DNA of 64,000 bases from Eutypella sp. D-1 (GCA_023313575.1 JAJTTP010000026.1:124001-188000); one strand, 5' to 3'; shown: positions 12,207-24,531, counted from the stretch's first letter. Program-made: numbers and translations. Notes: generated from the letters alone by a model not told the origin.

Positions 12207-14328
12207 GACTCCCTGCGTACTAGCTTCGTGGCTATTCATTTCTGACACGTCTGCATACATGTTCACGCACACCTTTCCAGGTCTGCAATTCACACTCCAT
12301 GCTTCCTGTTTCAATAACTTGAATATAGCCTTGGAGGCCCTGCCTGTTCTTTCTATCTCCTCTATGTTGGCTGGTACTAATCAATCGCCGGCTTTATGGC
12401 GTGAGAAGTTCCGCCAAGACCGTATCCGGCCCTCTCCCGGTCCGACTCCGCGCCGAGATCTACGCCGCCATGGGAGTGTATATCGTTTCTGCCGATAGAT
12501 GACGAGAGAGTCAACTCCGGGTAGAAATTTACAGTAAGCATTAATTGACCCTGGCGTGGAGGCAGTGGATTGTTGGAGACAGGTCACTGAACTGGGCGCT
12601 GGAGTCGATCACGCTACTGCCGTGGTCCCACATCAGATGCTATCGTACCTGCGGCTATGGCTTTAGCAGCGAAAGCATGTGTTATGCTTGACAACGTAGC
12701 AATTGGAATCCTAGAAGCAGTGTATGCATTCAATTTGGTAAATTTGCATCTTGCGTATCTATCGACTTCTGCATATCCGTAATGGCCGAGGATATAGACC
12801 AGTTGAAGCGCTGTGCCCCGCCTGGGCTCGGCTTCTGTACGGGGCGGTATACTGCTGTGGATTCCGACTAGCTTGTTTCGCTCATGGCAAGCAAGAAATA
12901 CGTGGCTGCAAGGTAAGCTAGAAGCAGAGAGTCCTGATGCTCTGGGCGTCTTCTCACACCAGTATCTCACCATACGCGTTTGTTCTATAAGAAAAACGGA
13001 TTGTGATGAAAGGGCACGCCATGAAACTATCAAGATCATGCCTACGCCGAGCCGAGGGTAGAGGCGATGAGGCTAATCGCAGCCTGACACACCATCCCGA
13101 CCAGCGCTAGAATACGGACGGAAGGCTGTGCAGTTCTTGTCATGTATTCTACCCATTTTCTTCGCAATGACTCGGGTGTGGTTGATCCTTCTTCTAGCCC
13201 ATGGGCAGTGCCATCGAGTAAGCTAGTGCGACGAAGGCTGCGGAGGCATCGTCAGGTTAGCCTTAAGACATATCCCGGACAAGCCCGGAGGGGTTTGGTT
13301 AAAGTCCGGTCGGGATGTGGTGCTTGAAGACGTTCTGCGCGACCCGGGACTGTCGGGAGTATGCGGCCGATCAATCTCTCATCCCGGCCTCCACCGCGTT
13401 AGCCCAACCGGCGCTTCGGAGAAAATTGAAGGTTCGTTCGCCGGTGTCTACACCGATCCAACGTCTCAAGAATACCTTAATTGAGACATGAGGGGATATC
13501 TCCGTTGATAAGACGCTAGTTAACAATTGCTGCTCCATGAGCAAGCTGTGCCGATAGCGGTCTTAGAAGATAGCGCATTTCCAGCCGAGACGAGGTTAGC
13601 AAGCATGATGTATACTAAACGAAGAGCGCCATCACGAGCGCTCACATCAGACGGCGTCTTTGGAATGATGATATTCTCATTCGAGCCGGTAATATAATAT
13701 AAGTTCAGCCACGGATCCTCCGGGAAAGTGCGGGGCATCTCCAGATGCACGGCAATGCGAGGCTTCTTAGAGCTTCGCAATGAGTAGTGATGTGCACAGG
13801 CCCATGTACCAATTGAATCCTGCGCTGAGGGCCGATATGACGTCCGTTAAGCTGTGTTATGTCACGCATGGCTGTCATGCTCTTGCTAGCCCTAATTACC
13901 CGACAGCTGAAAGTTCGTTGCCTGGTAGCGTCATACTCGACTACCACGTAAATCGACGTAGTGTTCAGATACAACAATCACTGACTCCCCATTGATATCT
14001 GATCATCTTGGTATCGATATATCCTCTTACCTGCTAATGCGGCCGTACGGCGCATCGTGAGAGCTTTGTCTGGGTCGGGGACTTAATTTTGGGTGATGTG
14101 TGATCGGCATAAGGCGACTTTCACTTCCTAACGACACGGAAATAAAAGATGAATGGCCGCCGGACAATTTTGATAGACAAGCTCATCATTAGTATATAAG
14201 GCGTCAGTCGTCGCACATCCTAGGGTGGTAGTGTATCCAAGATAATACGGGACAAGACCCCGTCTCCCTTCCACCTTTTTATTGAATTGAGCCAGTCTTT
14301 TGGACACTGCGGTTCTACCTCTATCAAT
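12207..14328. other. Intergenic between transposon and secreted-protein gene
   Basis: No gene could be supported. Short open frames on both strands, for example 12614-13039 and 13520-13780 (both minus), have no recognisable domain. They could be decayed genes or chance frames. The last few hundred bases should hold the promoter of the small secreted-protein gene. Confidence 0.45.
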
Positions 14329-15020
14329 ATGTACTTTCAAAAAGGGGGTATCGCCTTTATGGCTGGCGCACTTCTCGCTGGCCAGGCCATCGCAAGCACC
14401 CCCAACAACGCCAAAGCTGTGCCAAATGAAAATAAGAAGCAGAGGCCATTCTTAGGATGGGACTTTGGTAACTAAGCATCTGTCATCTCCCATCCCAACT
14501 GAAGAGTGCATATGACACCTTCTAACCTGGCTATCAACAGTCGATGCCTGTCGGTCTGTCGACAAGGACGGGAAGCAAAGAGCGGAAATGAAGCAAGGCA
14601 GCCCGTGCAGGTTTTTCAACCGCTATTTACCAACACAGGAAGACAAGAAAGAGTATGAATCGTGGGACGTGGATGAGGATGAGGAGTGGGATAAGGACGA
14701 AATCTTCGACGATGGTCACCGGAAATACTTAATCACATATCTTTCTGGCAGTGAGTTCCCAAAGAGGCATTAGGAGGGTGGTATTTGGTGCTAATACTAT
14801 TGTAGCATGTCAGCCCCACGAGGGGAAAGATCCCAAAAGGGGCAAGTTTACGGACTTATACTGTATGCCGGCCGGTAAGCTTAGCCAACGCTCGAAGGTA
14901 GACGACCCATCAACGGGTGGCACTACTTCGGAAGACACGTCTTCGGGAAACCCGCCATCAGGAGAAAAGCCGCCGGGTGGCTCGTCAGGTAACAAGGAAG
15001 ATCGACCATACGTAGTATAG
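14329..15020 (+). CDS. Small secreted cysteine-containing protein, effector-like
   Basis: Three exons (14329-14467, 14541-14750, 14806-15020) join in phase to give 187 residues; both introns have GT-AG ends. The N-terminus MYFQKGGIAFMAGALLAG is a good signal peptide, with cleavage likely after AIA (about residue 22). The mature protein has four Cys (50, 69, 118, 136), consistent with two disulphides. It has an acidic stretch (DVDEDEEWDKDE, about residues 89-100) and a Pro/Gly/Ser-rich C-terminal tail from about residue 143. I do not recognise a family. Small size, secretion and even Cys number fit fungal secreted effector-like proteins, but no host target can be read from sequence. The start was chosen as the in-frame ATG that places the hydrophobic segment at the N-terminus. 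It lies 387 bp upstream of the HET gene on the same strand. Confidence 0.72.
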
Positions 15021-15406
15021 TTAAAGATCAAGTAATTTAACTTAGTCTGCCTAGCATCTCCTGTCGGTTTGAGTCGGCAGTGCTAGGCGAAACGGCTATG
15101 TTGCATATGGGCTTGCTTATTCTCTCCAGTAAACCTATCATGTCTGACCTTTAACCGCCGATCTATTCAAGGGTAGTATTCGGCTGACGAACGTATCAAA
15201 TAGACGTGGTGGACAGCCACGTCGAGTGTTGCATCCAATCTCCTGTTCAGCTTTACCCCTCACTTGGGCTCCTGCCCTTCCCCTTGAAATTTCAGATAAC
15301 ATTCTCAAGCAAAATTATTTACTCTGATACCTGAGGATCAGGGGTATATTCAATCTACAGTCAGTACCGATCTCGACGCCAGATTACAGTGCACGAAGTA
15401 AACAAT

Positions 15407-17113
15407 ATGTGGCTCATCAATACAATCACGTTTCAACTCGAGGAGGTGTCGCACGCGGGTAACGACGGGACGCCGTATGCGATACTATCGCATTGCTGGG
15501 AGGAAGGCCAGGAGGTCAGCTTTCAGGAATTCAATGATCCAGACCCTCGCCAGGAAGTAAGGCAGAAGAGGGGATTCGAAAAGATCTGGAAGACCTGCGA
15601 GCGTGCAAAGAGTGAAAACCCGCCTTTACACTATTGCTGGGTTGACACATGCTGTATCGACAAGAAGAGCAGTGCCGAGCTGACCGAGGCTATCAACTCC
15701 ATGTTCAAGTGGTACAGAGATTCCACCGTCTGCTATGCTTATCTGCACGACCTGAATAATGGAGGCGATTTGGCCAGCGAACTTCCAAAGTGCAGGTATT
15801 TCACCAGAGGCTGGACGCTACAAGAGCTGATCGCGCCGCGAAACATGGTGTTCTTTGATACCGAATGGATGCTTCGGGGAACAAAATTTGATCTACTGGA
15901 ACTTCTGACTAAGACAACGAATATACCGGGTTATGTACTGAAGAACGGAATTAGGGTTCGCCGCGAATGTATCGCAAGACGCATGTCATGGGCCGCAAAT
16001 AGGCAGACCAAGCGGGTCGAGGACCAAGCATACTGCCTTATGGGACTATTCGGCATCCATATGCCTTTGATATACGGCGAAGGTGAACAGGCGTTTGTCC
16101 GCCTACAAGAAGAGCTCATAAAGAACACCCGTGACCGCTCAATATTTGCATGGAAAGCCATCTCAGACGAGCCATATCGTGGGCTGCTGGCTCGCGACAC
16201 CGCAGAATACGCACACTGTGGTAAATACGTGTCACTAAACACCTTCAAGTCGACCAGTCATTATCAAATGCTGAACGGAGGCATTAGGATCGAAGATAAA
16301 ATCTCAATAATAACTAAGAAGCAGGGAAACTTCTATAAGCTGACCCTCGACTGTTACGACACGGACGGTGGTAAATGGAGGCTCATTAGCATAGCTCTAC
16401 AAAAGATGGGGGCCCGCGGCTTCGTGCGGGACAGCCCTCGATACCTCGATACCCTTGACATCCGAGACATATCAGCCGACAGTAGTTATAGCACTCGTTA
16501 CCTCAAGCATACCAGGTTCTTCGCCCTTAAAAGCGTCGCCAAGTACGACATAACAGAGATCGAGCTTCAGTACTACCGATCACTGCAACTGTCCCTGCCA
16601 CCGTCAGCAGAAATAACGGCAGTGATTCCAGAGGACCACTGGGATGCTGCTAACAACGTCTTCATGGCCGGCTTGTGGTCCCGTCATCTAGGCTGTATTT
16701 CCTTCAACATTAAGGCCGCTGATGGTGGCAGCGTACACAAGTGTGTCATAGTGTTGGACAATCGTAGGAAGTTGGGGCCTCTGCCGAGTTATCCTCCTGA
16801 CAGCACTAAGCCTGATATGCCTTTGGTCTCCCTTTTGGCCGAAGATCAATTCCTCGACATATCACGTCAATTTCCAGAGGAAGCTTTATATCACCCGGAT
16901 TCTCCAGTTTTGGATCTCTTGGCGAGATGTTTTGCTTTTCATTCAAGATGTGTTCGCAGCTTCCCAGGAGCAGAAATCGAGGCATCTGTATCGGAGACCG
17001 AACTTCAAGGGCAGAGGGCATTCCAAGTTCATTTGGAACTGAAAAAAGACCAACACCGTTTTTCAATGCCATTATTTTCGGCGCTGACTCGGATACGGCG
17101 TAGAGACCATTAA
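15407..17113 (+). CDS. HET-domain (heterokaryon incompatibility) protein
   Basis: Single exon, 568 residues from the ATG at 15407; the frame extends six codons further upstream only to a GTG. The HET domain (PF06985) covers about residues 1-170. It shows MWLINTITFQLEEV, PYAILSHCW (24-31), the core YCWVDTCCIDK (76-86), AINSMFKWYRDS (95-106), and FTRGWTLQELIAPR (132-145). A following family-typical block reads AYCLMGLFGIHMPLIYGEG and RLQEELI. The C-terminal 300 residues have no NACHT or WD40 domain and no obvious motif. HET proteins act in fungal self/non-self recognition and can trigger cell death when hyphae of unlike genotype fuse. Whether this copy takes part in incompatibility cannot be told; fungal genomes carry many HET genes. 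The frame is intact. Confidence 0.93.
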   Translation: MWLINTITFQLEEVSHAGNDGTPYAILSHCWEEGQEVSFQEFNDPDPRQEVRQKRGFEKIWKTCERAKSENPPLHYCWVDTCCIDKKSSAELTEAINSMFKWYRDSTVCYAYLHDLNNGGDLASELPKCRYFTRGWTLQELIAPRNMVFFDTEWMLRGTKFDLLELLTKTTNIPGYVLKNGIRVRRECIARRMSWAANRQTKRVEDQAYCLMGLFGIHMPLIYGEGEQAFVRLQEELIKNTRDRSIFAWKAISDEPYRGLLARDTAEYAHCGKYVSLNTFKSTSHYQMLNGGIRIEDKISIITKKQGNFYKLTLDCYDTDGGKWRLISIALQKMGARGFVRDSPRYLDTLDIRDISADSSYSTRYLKHTRFFALKSVAKYDITEIELQYYRSLQLSLPPSAEITAVIPEDHWDAANNVFMAGLWSRHLGCISFNIKAADGGSVHKCVIVLDNRRKLGPLPSYPPDSTKPDMPLVSLLAEDQFLDISRQFPEEALYHPDSPVLDLLARCFAFHSRCVRSFPGAEIEASVSETELQGQRAFQVHLELKKDQHRFSMPLFSALTRIRRRDH

Positions 17114-18565
17114 AAACAGCTCTTTTACCTAAGCTGGGTTCGTGGAATAACCCCTATTATTCCAGGGGACCCTAGGTCCGTTATGCTTAGATTCCAATCC
17201 ATGATTATAATCAAATTGCCTCAAGTGAATTCTCTAAGCCAAGCATAGCCGTAGGTATGGTTGTGCTTCTATAGCGTCTGAAGAGGTAACTGAGGATATT
17301 CGCAAAAAGGGCCGAGCTCATTATGTGCCATACTCTACCCCACATTGCCCCCCCCCCATCCTTAACCCCTATTACCCCTGTCTCTGTACCCACTTATCTA
17401 CGAGACTTGATCACCTGCTATACAGCAACTCACTGACCCCTTTCACCTAATAGTCCTTATCTGCTAGATATAGGCCCAGCTAGAGGAGAGAAAGAAACTG
17501 TCCGCTTCATCCATCCAAACATACCTACGCCATTGGGTTAGGTTTCTGTAAATACATCTAGGAGTACTTCGACACGACACGACAGAACACCCGGCAAGCC
17601 CCTAGCAGATCGACTTTCTAGACCGGGGGGGGGGGGGGGGGGGGCACATTCCACGAGCGTCTGGTACACCTCCCAACGTATCAATTGTGTAGGTAAGAGA
17701 AGCCTATGTAGCAAGGCCCTGTCCGATAGGAAAATAGAAAGACCTCAGCTTAGGTCCATTCATTAAGACCTCACAAGATCATACCGACGTACTATATAAC
17801 ACATCATCCACAACTCAAGCAGATACAGCAATCTACACCCGCGGCTCTCCAGTCTCCTATCACTATCAAATCCCAACATCTCAACATCCCATCCCATCCC
17901 ATACCCGCGCCCGCACACTCTCACTCTGAACCCCCAACACCAAACCCCAAGCAAACACAGCAAACACAGCCATAAATCCCTAAAGAGATGCATTAAACCG
18001 CTGTCTAAGTACTTAATGAACCAACCAAAAACTGCACATCTCTTCCTTCCGTCCTCTCATGCCAATAACGATAACGATAACGCCCAAAACAATGACGTCG
18101 GTATAAGTATAAACGATAATGGATGATAAGAAGGAAACCACCAGTGCGAATCTCCAAACTCCCCTGTAAAAAACCCTCCTGGAAACAGTTAAAATGCCGG
18201 CTTGCTGGCCCAATGCCCCTTCTTCCTCTTCCTGCTAATAGAATCAAATCAAATCAAATCAATTAATTAATCACTGCCCCATCGCTCGCTTCGCCAATGT
18301 TATGTAGGCTACGCTACTACTTAGGTATATTGACAAGAACAAGAATTAGACAAACCGCGCGCTGCTGGTAGTCCCGTCGAACTGATTTTTGAGCGGAGTA
18401 AGAAGCCGCGTCGCGTCCCGCTTACCCAATAAAATAAATGTGATAATGATAATGCTGTTGAAAAAAGTCCATAATGGGTGTTGTAATTCTCAAACCAAAG
18501 CCCATACATACCCCCCAACCCCCCCAAACCCCCAACCATCCCTTTCCCGCTCCGCTCCACTAGGT
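17114..18565. other. Intergenic between HET and phosphatase genes
   Basis: No gene supported. It contains a run of 20 G at 17625-17644, a CATCC/CCCAT-rich tract at about 17880-17905, and an AATCA repeat at 18241-18265. The distal part would be the 3' flank of the minus-strand phosphatase gene. Confidence 0.55.
17625..17644. repeat. 20-nt poly-G tract
   Basis: Uninterrupted run of 20 G on the plus strand, in intergenic DNA; one of several such tracts in the window. Confidence 0.9.
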
Positions 18566-20857
18566 CTACCGCTCATTAACAGTCCACCGTCTCTTAGTCG
18601 AGCTAAAGTCGCGCAGTCTCTCGGCCTCGCCGGGGGGTCTGGGCGCGCCCCAGAGCCCGCCGTTTCCCGTGCCGGCCCAGAGATGGGGCACCGCGTCGTC
18701 GAAGCGGTCTTCCTCCTCTTCCTCGGCCTTGGTTTCCTTCTGCTGCTGTTGCTGCTTCTCGTTCTCCTCCTCGGTCGTCTGTCGCGCGGGGTCGTCATTG
18801 TTACTGTTTCCGGGCTGTTCAGGGATCTTCGTTTGGATGATAGGTATGGCGGGCGCCGGGGCCGGGGAGTCCTGGTCGTCGCTGAAGACCGGCGGTAGGG
18901 ATGCGCCCGCGGGTTCGTTTTCGAGCTCGGGTTCCTGTTTCGGCGGCTGCCAGAGCCCCATCGATCCGGAGCGAACGGGTCTATGCGCCAGGAGGCTGGC
19001 GGTGGCTCCACTGCCGCCCACGGTCACGCCGGTGCTTAAGTTGGATCCCGTGTAGTTTACTGGCCGCAACCCGGGGGAGGCGCCTTGTGGTGATCTCCTG
19101 ATGCTCCCTAGCGAGGCGTTAGTCGAATGGCTTCGGGAGCTTCCGTAGGCACTGTCCAGGTCCCGTGAGGAGGCGGATTTATAGGTGCCGCCGCTGAATA
19201 GACCCCCGGAACTGCCGTGGGGTCCGGTAAGCGAAGCCGATCTGCCTACCGTCATATTCCGGGGGATGTTCGAAAGGAGGTGGTCCGTATTGGCGAACAA
19301 CTTGAGCTCGTACATGTCCGAAAGGTTGAATCGTTTTCTGGATAGCCCATCTTCTAAGGAAGAAAAACCGGGATCGAAAGTGGGGTCATTCTCGTCGAAC
19401 TCTGGCCGCCGCTGAGCCATGGTGATAGAGGACATGGGAATGTCCGCAAGGACGGGCTGCTGGGTGATAGCCCCAACCAGGGCATTGCAGCCGGCCCCAT
19501 GCGATACGAGAATCACAACATTTTCTATTACAACGTCGTCGGACTCCTCGGCTATGAGCTTTGTCCTCGACTCCGCACTGGTAGGCGTCTTCGTTACCAT
19601 CTCGGCCGGGTTTTGGGAGGTCGTATACCAGTCGATTAGCCGTCTCAGACCTTTCCTAAATCTCTGGTGCATCGACGCCCACTCTTCGGGTAACACGCCG
19701 CCATCGCCCCACCCGAGATTGTCCCTAGTCGAATCCCATTGGTAATCCAGGTCTACGCATGCATCCCGAGCATGCGCAACATAGCCTTGGGGGATAGGCT
19801 GGCTGGTCGATATGGCGTAGGAGGGGACGGGCGACATATAGCCCCGGTGTCCAGAACCAGGATGGTGAAGGTAATCCTGCGCGTCACCGGTCTGTGTATG
19901 TAAGTGGTCGTTTAAGCCTGATAGGTTCTCCAGGCCAGAAGGTAGGCGGGGACTAGCCACGTGGGGAGAAGCCAAGGGGCTGCTGTGCTTAGCGGAACCA
20001 GACCCAGCGCTCCATAAGCGCCCTGACGCGTTAGGCGAGTGACGTGCGGAAAAAGGGACGAACTTCGGAAACTCATTGTAATTCTCACGGCGTAGTAGCT
20101 CGGCCTTTGCGGTGGCGAGCATGAGCATAGAGCGTGGGGGCGGGGTGATGTGTTCGAAATAATCTGGAGAAAGCCATTCCCCTAGAAAGGAATCGAGTCT
20201 AAGGACAGACTTGGACAGGTCGGGGGATGTAGTGGCTGGCGATGCTGGTTGGACATTGGTGGAGACGACGAGTTTCCCATAATCATGAGCAGAAGCATGA
20301 TGGTGAGCTAAAGGAGAATTCGGGTCGGCGGGAGACGGCGTTGCTCCTGAAGAGACGCCCTCGGTGGTGGCGACGGTGGCGGAAGGGAAGGGGGTGGAAG
20401 CAAGGCCGGCGCTTATGGCGATGGAAGTCTGGACGCAGCGGAGGAAAGGTGAGCTGTGAATAACGACCCTATATAGCTTCTTCTTATGAGGTTTCTTTTT
20501 ATTATGGCGGTGCGAATTATCTGTGTTCGCGGCGGCGGTGGCGGCGGCAGCAGCGGCAGCAAGTTCATCCTCGGTAGCTCGCTCTCGTAAGATAGAGGCG
20601 ATCCTGGCCCCGACGGTCCTGGACTGCATCCAACCCCCATAGGTCAGGGGAGGATCATAAGGGGTTGGCGAACTAAGGTGCCATTGCCTGTCGGCAGCAT
20701 CGAGGCGCTTTCCATGCCTATGATCGACTCAAGCGGAAGGGTATGCTGTTAGTTGCGAGGGCATACAAAATATAACAACAACGACAACAACAACAATAAT
20801 AACACAAATAGACATGACGAACCTGACTACAAAGATGTAGGCCGGGGGACGGCTCAT
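18566..20857 (-). CDS. Histidine phosphatase superfamily protein (PGM-like), long form
   Basis: Two exons (20857-20823 and 20717-18566) give 728 residues. The first exon is 35 nt (MSRPPAYIFVV plus the first two bases of an Arg codon). Splicing regenerates the RHG catalytic motif at residues 12-14 (VVRHGKRLD), placing the phospho-acceptor His at 13. Family features follow: LTYGGW, the SPFLRCVQT motif (second active-site Arg), and the late catalytic His in VILVSHGAGCNAL at about residue 418. The catalytic core is interrupted by a Ser/Pro/Gly-rich region (about residues 110-300) and followed by a disordered, Gln/Glu-rich tail. Related fungal proteins are annotated as phosphoglycerate mutase family; the substrate is not known. 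The splice that rebuilds RHG makes this start convincing. Confidence 0.9.
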
Positions 20858-22455
20858 GATGCCCGTTATAAACAACACCTGCAACCTGCAACCGGCAACC
20901 GGCAACCTGCACGTTGAAAAAGACCCCAGGATCCCGGAACCCTATCAACGCCGTCTCAACGCCGTCAACGACACGCTCGTAGAGAGTGCCGTAGAAAGTG
21001 TTGGTCTACGGCCTACTACTACTACTGTCTGCAACCGTATGCTGTACAAGGCATTACAATATTGGATTGGATTATTTGAACCCCTTTTTTTCGTCCTTTT
21101 CGTCCTTTTCGTCCGTTTCGTCCTCTTCGTTCGGGATATTTCTGTTGTGTGTCGTTGTGTGTCGTTGTACTTTATACGTAGCGCGATAAAAAAAAGTAAA
21201 ACAAGTATTGGTATCGTGGTTTGCGTATCGTGGTAGTGCCGTGCCGGTAAATACTAAGTAATTATTAGGCGCAAGTTAGAGAAAGGTCTAGACTTCCCGG
21301 TCCTAGTACTAGAAGTTATATAAAGATGTCGGGTATAATAAGCCTCCCTCAGCCTGAGCTCAAACTGACAGTGCTAAGTAGTGAAGTTGTGATGTGATAT
21401 GTGATAGTGGGAGAAAAAAAAAGTTGTGATGGGTAAGTTGAACAACTACCACAACCACATTGTAGGTATGATACCCAAGTATGTACCTGCCGGACTTACT
21501 TGCCTACTACGTACCAGACCCTACCTACCTCTTAGCGTGGGCTGTACCTGTTCAAAAAAAATACTTTAGCGGGTAGGTAGGCGGGATTATGATATCATCT
21601 GATACTTAATCGCCTAACGGTCGGTCCGTCTCCGTCGTTGGTCGGCTCGGTCGGTCGGTCGGTCGTACCTACCTACCTAAGTACATACTTCACAGCCTCT
21701 GACCCTCTCTCTCTCTTTCTCTCTCTCTGGGAAGCAAATCTGACTGCCTGATGACCTGAAAGTTGACGAGATGGGAAACGGTCTTGCATTTGGCTGCTGA
21801 CTGACTGCCTTGATACTACCCTACCTGACAGCTACCTACCTCCTAAGTACATATCTGCATACCCCGCCCCTTTTCCACGGCCAACCCTTAGAGGTGCATA
21901 GTACCTAGGTACTTCGTACAGGGCATTCCACAGTTGATATTCCATAAACGGAAATACTTTGAATATGCTCTAGGCCCAATACACATTAGTGTTTATACTA
22001 GCCCCAAAAGGCCAGATATATTGTACACAGTACATGGCAGACTCAGCAAATCTAGCCCTTACGCACCTTCAAAAACATACCTAGGTATGCATCGGGGGTT
22101 CTAAGAAAGTACTCGATACCTCGGATCCCTAGGTACAGTAAATGAACACGAACCAGGGGATTCTCATCAGGGATTCTCATGTGCATGACAAATTCATTTA
22201 CATGTGCCGTCTCCGTCTCTGCCTCCTTCTTCTTCTCCGTCAGCCTCAAAAAGCACCCTAACTAAGCCTCAATGCAGCAATAAAGAGGCAAGGCTGCTTG
22301 GGAGGCGCATCCTTCAACCAACAATTCTCGTAATTACTTCGTACGGAGGTAATAAACATCCCAATCGACGACACCATACATAACATTCGAACTAGATCTG
22401 ATACGCGACGCAATTCGATCAGATAAACCGTCAGAAAAAAACGCCGAAAGAAAAG
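20858..22455. other. Intergenic (divergent promoter) between phosphatase and GPI8 genes
   Basis: Divergent genes flank this 1.6 kb. It holds a TTCGTCC tandem tract (about 21088-21130), a GGTC tandem tract (about 21645-21664), CT-repeats (about 21700-21730) and many TACCTACC/TAGGTAGG microsatellites. No coding frame could be supported. Confidence 0.55.
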
Positions 22456-23788
22456 ATGAAGCTATCACGAGCACTTCAGCTGCCGTCCCTACTGGCGTCG
22501 GCGCTGCTAGCACCCACTGCATCCCTCGTCTCCGCCGAACATACCAGCAACTGGGCGGTTCTGGTCGGGACGTCGCGATTCTGGTTCAACTACCGACATC
22601 TGGCCAACGTGCTATCGATGTACCGGACGGTGAAGCGGCTCGGGATCCCGGACTCGCAGATCATCATGATGCTTCCGGACGACATGGCGTGCAACCCGCG
22701 GAACGCGTTTCCGGGCACCGTGTACAGCAATTCGGACCGGGCCGTCGACCTGTACGGGGACAACATCGAGGTCGACTACCGGGGCTACGAGGTCACCGTC
22801 GAGAACTTCATCCGTCTGCTGACCGATCGCGTCGGCGACGAGATGCCCCGGAGCAAGAGGCTGCTGACCGATGACCGCAGCAACATCTTCATCTACATGA
22901 CCGGCCACGGCGGCAACGAGTTTCTCAAGTTCCAGGATGCCGAGGAGATCGGCGCCTTCGACCTAGCGGACGCCTTTGAGCAGATGTGGGAGAAGAGAAG
23001 GTGAGGCTTTCTTTTTTCCTATCTGTTCCGTCTCATCTTATCTCCACCACGAGTAGCTAGCTGTTGGTTAACACCCCGTCCCTGCTACGCGCTATTCCAG
23101 ATATCACGAGATTTTATTCATGATCGACACTTGTCAGGCGAACACCATGTACAGCAAGTTCTACTCCCCCAACATCATCGCGACCGGGTCCTCAGAGCTC
23201 GACCAATCCTCCTATTCGCACCACGCCGACAACGACGTCGGCGTCGCCGTCATCGACCGGTACACGTACTACAACCTCGAATTTCTCGAGTCCGAGGTGA
23301 AAGACCTGAGCAGCACCAAGACCATCGGCGACCTATTCGACAGCTACAGCTACGACAAGATCCACTCGAACGCGGGCGTGCGATACGATCTATTCCGGGG
23401 CGGCGCCGAGGCCGCGCGAAGCCGACTCCTGACCGATTTCTTCGGCAACATTCAGAATGTCGAGGTGGACGGATCCCACAACGCCACCATAGACGACGAG
23501 ATACTGGCCCTGAGCCGGACCATCGCCGCGCTCAGCAAGATGGCCGAGGAAGAGGAGGCAGCGGCCATTGACAACAACAACAACAACAATAACAGCAACA
23601 CGACAACTAGCCCTGCCGAAACCAAGCCCGAACAAGCCAAGACCAGCAGCAACAACAGGCAGATGCTCGCCGCGAGATCGCTCACAGACGATAACTGGTG
23701 GGTCAAGAAGCTCGTGGGGGCGGGCGCCGTAGCTGGATGCACGGCGTTATGGGCTTTAGGGTCGTATCTGGAGTCTTCGAAGAGGTGA
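22456..23788 (+). CDS. GPI8: GPI-anchor transamidase catalytic subunit
   Basis: Cysteine protease-like catalytic subunit (PIG-K, peptidase family C13) of the ER GPI transamidase. It cleaves the C-terminal signal of precursor proteins and attaches the GPI anchor. Two exons (22456-23000 and 23101-23788) give 410 residues, close to yeast Gpi8. There is a signal peptide (about residues 1-27), then [17 protein letters not shown] typical of the family. The catalytic dyad is visible: His151 in [10 protein letters not shown] and Cys193 in [10 protein letters not shown]. The 42-residue spacing matches human PIGK as I recall it. A poly-Asn/Thr linker (about residues 345-360) precedes a C-terminal hydrophobic segment ([19 protein letters not shown]), the ER membrane anchor. 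The intron splits an Arg codon. Confidence 0.97.
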
Positions 23789-24531
23789 CCTCTCAAACAA
23801 ATAAAATTTGTATAATATAACAGTAGAAAAAAAAACATAAAGGTATACTATTTAGAATCTAACGAATTGAACGATGAAACGAATGCAAGCGTCGGGATTT
23901 TTTGCGCAGTACGGTCTGTTAAAAAGGGGGAAAGGGGCTTATTATGGCCGGCTCTACATAGGGCTACTGGTCTAAGACTCTGGAGGTGGTATATGCATAT
24001 GACATTTATGTACCTTAAGTATACTGATAGGTACTCAGTACCTCCAAGACTGCGTCGAATCCACCTAGTGTAGCCTAGGTTCAGGCCTTTTTATGAAGGA
24101 ATACACTATAACTATATATGTACCTTCTACATATATACCAGGTAGGTAGGTACTTATCCATGTCTGCCTCTAGCTCTGTACAAATTATTCCCGAATATCA
24201 ATCCCAGAAACCCATCTTGAAATTGTTACATAGAGAGAACATCAATTTCTAAAGTCTGTTTCCCTTTCCTGAGTGATCAGCTACCTACTTAGGTAGGTAC
24301 TAGGTAGATATCAGCCCTGGAGGCAATTCACTACAGATATCAATACCAACACCAATACCAACAACACGAACCTCAACCAAGCCTCAGTTTAGGTCAGGTC
24401 GTCCGTCATGCTTCTTCTCACATCAACCAAAAGCCATCCAAGTCAACCACCTCTACGGCCCTCGTAGGGCCTTCCTGACTCTTATCCCAGTAGGCAATTA
24501 GTATTAGCCTGCCCACTCCTCGTCTACAATC
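23789..24531. other. Intergenic between GPI8 and TFIIIC genes
   Basis: Tandem genes flank 743 bp containing the GPI8 3' flank and the TFIIIC-subunit promoter. It has TAGGTAGG repeats near 24140 and 24290 and a CCAA/ACC-rich stretch near 24345-24390. No gene seen. Confidence 0.55.

Noticed and set aside
13520..13977. Two minus-strand frames that look weakly protein-like
   Set aside because: No recognisable family and no splice model joining them; could be decay products but cannot be supported.
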